A stretch of DNA of 64,000 nt. Origin: Alicyclobacillus fastidiosus (GTDB lineage Bacteria > Bacillota > Bacilli > Alicyclobacillales > Alicyclobacillaceae). A program made the translations under genes and the position numbers. The DNA lies in contig NZ_CP104067.1 of assembly GCF_026651875.1 (NCBI RefSeq), positions 1,240,001-1,304,000 on the forward strand. The letters run 5' to 3'. This document shows positions 61,975-64,000 of this stretch, in pieces (the first letter of the stretch is position 1; every line of letters starts with the position of its first letter). The notes beneath the pieces are model-generated. The model had not been told where the DNA came from. It was given only the letters and a program-made list of their open reading frames with translations, and made no database searches.

Positions 61975-63456
61975 TTGAACCAACCACCTAGGCGGGAACT
62001 TTTTAACGCTTTACCCCTCAAGCGTGTTCGAGACCGTCAGGGATACCATTGGTTCGTCGTTGGAACGGTTTGCGTTGGAGCATTTATGGCTGCTTTGGAC
62101 GCAAGCATCATTAATATCGCGCTGCCGGTCATGAAACGTGATCTCCACACATCAATAGGCATGGTAGAGTGGGTCAGCCTTTCCTACATTTTGACGCTTG
62201 CTGCGTTCATTGTCCCGTTTAGCCGTCTTTCGGATATGTTTGGCCGGCGATGGATGTACACGATGGGGTTTTCGGTATTTATTGTCGGTTCATTTCTTTG
62301 TGGATTTACACCGTCGTTAATCTTCATGTTCCCCGCCCGTATATTACAAGCCGTTGGCGCTGCGATGTTGCAGGCAAACAGCGTTTCGATTATCACGGCC
62401 GCAACACCTTCCCATGCACGAGGAAAGGCCATCGGGATTCAAGCAAGTGCACAAGGCGTTGGGCTTAGCCTGGGGCCGTTGATTGGTGGGGCATTAATCA
62501 CCTTGGTCGGATGGAGATGGATTTTCTACGTCAATGTCCCTGTCGGTATCATAGGCACGATGCTTGGAGTACTCATTCTCCCTCAGGACGGAAAAAAATC
62601 TCAGCGGCAAAAGTTTGACTTTCTGGGCGCTGGACTTCTGGGCCCGACCCTTGTTGCCATTGTGTACATTTTGAATGCAGGTACACAAGCGAGTTGGACG
62701 TCTCCTGCGGTGGTGGTAAGCTTCATTGTCGTGGTGGTGGGCGGAGCAGCATTTTACATCATAGAACACCGAGTCCAATCTCCGATGGTCGACTTAAAAC
62801 TTTTTCGAAGTAAAGTGTTTTCGCTGGGTAATCTTTCTGGCCTCCTGTCTTTTGCGGTAATGTACGCTGTCATGTTCTTAGAACCGTTTTTTCTCGATAA
62901 TGTGCGACGGTTAGATGCACTTACTTCTGGACTGTTCTTAACAGCAATCCCAATTGGAATGACGATTTTCACACCCATCTCCGGAGCCATTTCCGATAGA
63001 TTCGGCGCCCAACGCCCATTAGTTGCAGGAATGGTATCGGCGACGTTAGGAGGCTGTCTGCTGGCGTTGACGACTGTCAGGTATTCAGTACCAACGACAC
63101 TTGTCGGGCTACTATTGGTCGGTGTGGGCATGGGAGTATTTACCCCACCGAACAACAGTCAGGTCATGGGGAGTGTTCCATCGAACAGACTCGGAATCAC
63201 GGGTGGTATGTTGAATATGTCCCGTACACTTGGCATGGGACTCGGAGTGACGTTGGGCGGACTCTCATATCAATTATTTCTTCAATTGCAGGGAGTACAT
63301 GGTGAGGCCCTGGCCTCCTACGCTCAGATGATCCAGGCATTTCGTAATGTTTTTATTGTTATTGCTGCGATAGCTTTTACGGTTTCGATACTGTCAGGAG
63401 TGTACTCTGGTGACTGCAAAAGAGACATGAAAGTCACGAATGTATATCGAGGGTAA
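61975..63456 (+). CDS. MFS multidrug exporter, DHA2 (EmrB/QacA) family, 14 helices
   Basis: The ~493-aa protein shows the DHA2 pattern. Motif D1-like FMAALDASIINIALPVMKRDL is at ~35-55, followed by WVSLSYILTLAAFIVPFSRL, motif A SDMFGRRWMY (~85) and the exporter motif C GLSLGPLIGGALI (~165). GWRWIFYVNVPVGIIG follows it. Fourteen hydrophobic segments are countable. TTG 61975 follows CAGGGGGGGAT at eight bases; an in-frame ATG at 61921 lies within the hairpin and has no ribosome binding site. It probably exports hydrophobic drugs by proton antiport. It stands alone behind a possible attenuator and close to the repeat copy at 63573. Confidence 0.87.
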   Translation: MNQPPRRELFNALPLKRVRDRQGYHWFVVGTVCVGAFMAALDASIINIALPVMKRDLHTSIGMVEWVSLSYILTLAAFIVPFSRLSDMFGRRWMYTMGFSVFIVGSFLCGFTPSLIFMFPARILQAVGAAMLQANSVSIITAATPSHARGKAIGIQASAQGVGLSLGPLIGGALITLVGWRWIFYVNVPVGIIGTMLGVLILPQDGKKSQRQKFDFLGAGLLGPTLVAIVYILNAGTQASWTSPAVVVSFIVVVVGGAAFYIIEHRVQSPMVDLKLFRSKVFSLGNLSGLLSFAVMYAVMFLEPFFLDNVRRLDALTSGLFLTAIPIGMTIFTPISGAISDRFGAQRPLVAGMVSATLGGCLLALTTVRYSVPTTLVGLLLVGVGMGVFTPPNNSQVMGSVPSNRLGITGGMLNMSRTLGMGLGVTLGGLSYQLFLQLQGVHGEALASYAQMIQAFRNVFIVIAAIAFTVSILSGVYSGDCKRDMKVTNVYRG

Positions 63457-63772
63457 CATCCTTCTCTGTCAGAGAAAATAAGACCCAAGGTGCCACTGGG
63501 GAGCTTGCTATGGTGAACATGTTATCTCTCACCCGTGATTAACCGTGCACCGTGGTTTTGTGAGGCCGCGGGTCCTTTACACCAGAAATCCTTGCTTGCC
63601 TCCACCATAACCAACCAAAACCACGACCGGAGGCAGGAAGACGTTTTCTTGGAGCAGCGGTTTCAGTTGTTGGGAATACTACGAGTACGAATTCAGTTGG
63701 GATGTTGCAGGGGTTACCGACTTTGCTGTAAACTGGTTGCAAATTAGGTACGGATATGGATTTGGAGGATTT
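63457..63772. other. Intergenic region carrying repeat copy 2
   Basis: It contains the second copy of the 19-bp repeat (63573-63591) followed by a sequence without reading-frame support. GGAGG at 63764-63768 belongs to the next gene. Confidence 0.5.
63573..63591 (+). repeat. 19-bp direct repeat, copy 2 (att-like)
   Basis: TCCTTTACACCAGAAATCC is identical to 53614-53632. The bases that follow are also related in both copies (CTTG within four bases), but here the upstream T-loop-like string is replaced by GGCCGCGGG. Confidence 0.7.
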
Positions 63773-64000
63773 ATGCCTCGGAAAAGTGCAGATTCGAAAC
63801 AGCTGAAACTTGTCTTTCCGGAGTCAACTGAGAATCTTAGATTGAGAGAAGAGAACAGCCGCTTGCGTGCCGAGAACGAGCGATTACAGGCGCAAGCGGC
63901 ATCTTTAATCGAAGAGATAAATCGTCTCCGACAGTTCGTGTCTACGGATAACCTGCATGTAGCGACTTTCAAAAGTTCCAGTCACTCCTCTTGTACCAAT
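63773..64000 (+). CDS. Coiled-coil protein, 5' part (runs off the window)
   Basis: ATG 63773 follows TTGGAGGATTT, an excellent ribosome binding site, and the frame stays open for 76 codons to the window edge. After a basic start (MPRKSADSKQLKLVFPEST), residues ~20-55 form a leucine-zipper-like coiled coil (LRLREENSRLRAENERLQAQ). A polar stretch then follows. Coiled-coil N-termini like this occur in some transposase accessory proteins and DNA-binding proteins, but the visible part is not enough to assign a family. Confidence 0.55.
   Translation, partial: MPRKSADSKQLKLVFPESTENLRLREENSRLRAENERLQAQAASLIEEINRLRQFVSTDNLHVATFKSSSHSSCTN

Overview
The window reads as a chromosome segment from an aerobic, moderately GC-rich member of the Bacillota. 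Genes start with strong AGGAGG-type ribosome binding sites and frequent GTG/TTG starts, lipoprotein-type ABC solute receptors are used in place of periplasmic ones, and the peptidoglycan-recycling genes are of the Bacillus type. An Alicyclobacillus-like organism is plausible from overall gene style, but no rRNA or other marker is present to prove it. It is largely a catabolic region: five sugar or acid-sugar gene clusters, separated by low-density stretches full of broken genes.

Region by region. 1-302: 3' end of a coiled-coil protein made of 21-nt repeats. 777-4944: acid-sugar operon (LacI/DeoR chimeric regulator, fused four-carbon-acid kinase/PdxA2 dehydrogenase, KdgT-type permease), closed by a terminator. 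5485-12090: two ABC sugar permeases, three xylose-isomerase-like TIM-barrel proteins, a Gfo/Idh/MocA oxidoreductase and an SDR dehydrogenase. 12178-24624: divergent cell-wall sugar (MurNAc) cluster. The minus-strand arm holds a NamZ-like muramidase, MurQ etherase, a beta-lactamase-fold hydrolase and a BadF-type sugar kinase. The plus-strand arm holds a MurR-like regulator, two ABC permeases, a lipoprotein receptor, a YkfC-like NlpC/P60 peptidase and a GlcD/GlcF pair. 24.6-31.1 kb: sparse region with small hypothetical genes, an MFS exporter behind a leader-peptide/terminator attenuator, and a frameshifted Old Yellow Enzyme. 31175-45082: beta-mannoside cluster (ROK repressor, ABC importer, ROK kinase, two GH130 phosphorylases, ManA, GH2 beta-mannosidase, Zn-alcohol dehydrogenase, and an unrecognised protein). 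45.3-54 kb: an MFS transporter, a decayed tyrosine recombinase, a Nudix hydrolase, Mqo, a fossil GntR-PfkB-GH4 block next to an intact class II aldolase, then 1.7 kb almost empty. 54197-63456: GntR-controlled acid-sugar operon (aldehyde dehydrogenase, beta-hydroxyacid dehydrogenase, MR-type dehydratase, MFS permease). Its permease carries a frameshift and a complete 1518-bp IS element. A DHA2 drug exporter follows, and this block is bracketed by a 19-bp direct repeat.

The most coherent biology is the MurNAc cluster. Its muramidase, etherase, amidase-like hydrolase and murein-peptide endopeptidase all lack signal peptides and sit next to an ABC importer rather than the usual PTS. This suggests that cell-wall saccharides are imported intact and dismantled in the cytoplasm. 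The D-lactate released by MurQ would plausibly be oxidised by the co-located GlcD/GlcF pair. The most interesting regulatory structure is the 27.2-27.4 kb attenuator in front of an MFS exporter. Function assignments come from motifs and family resemblance read by eye; no database search was possible.
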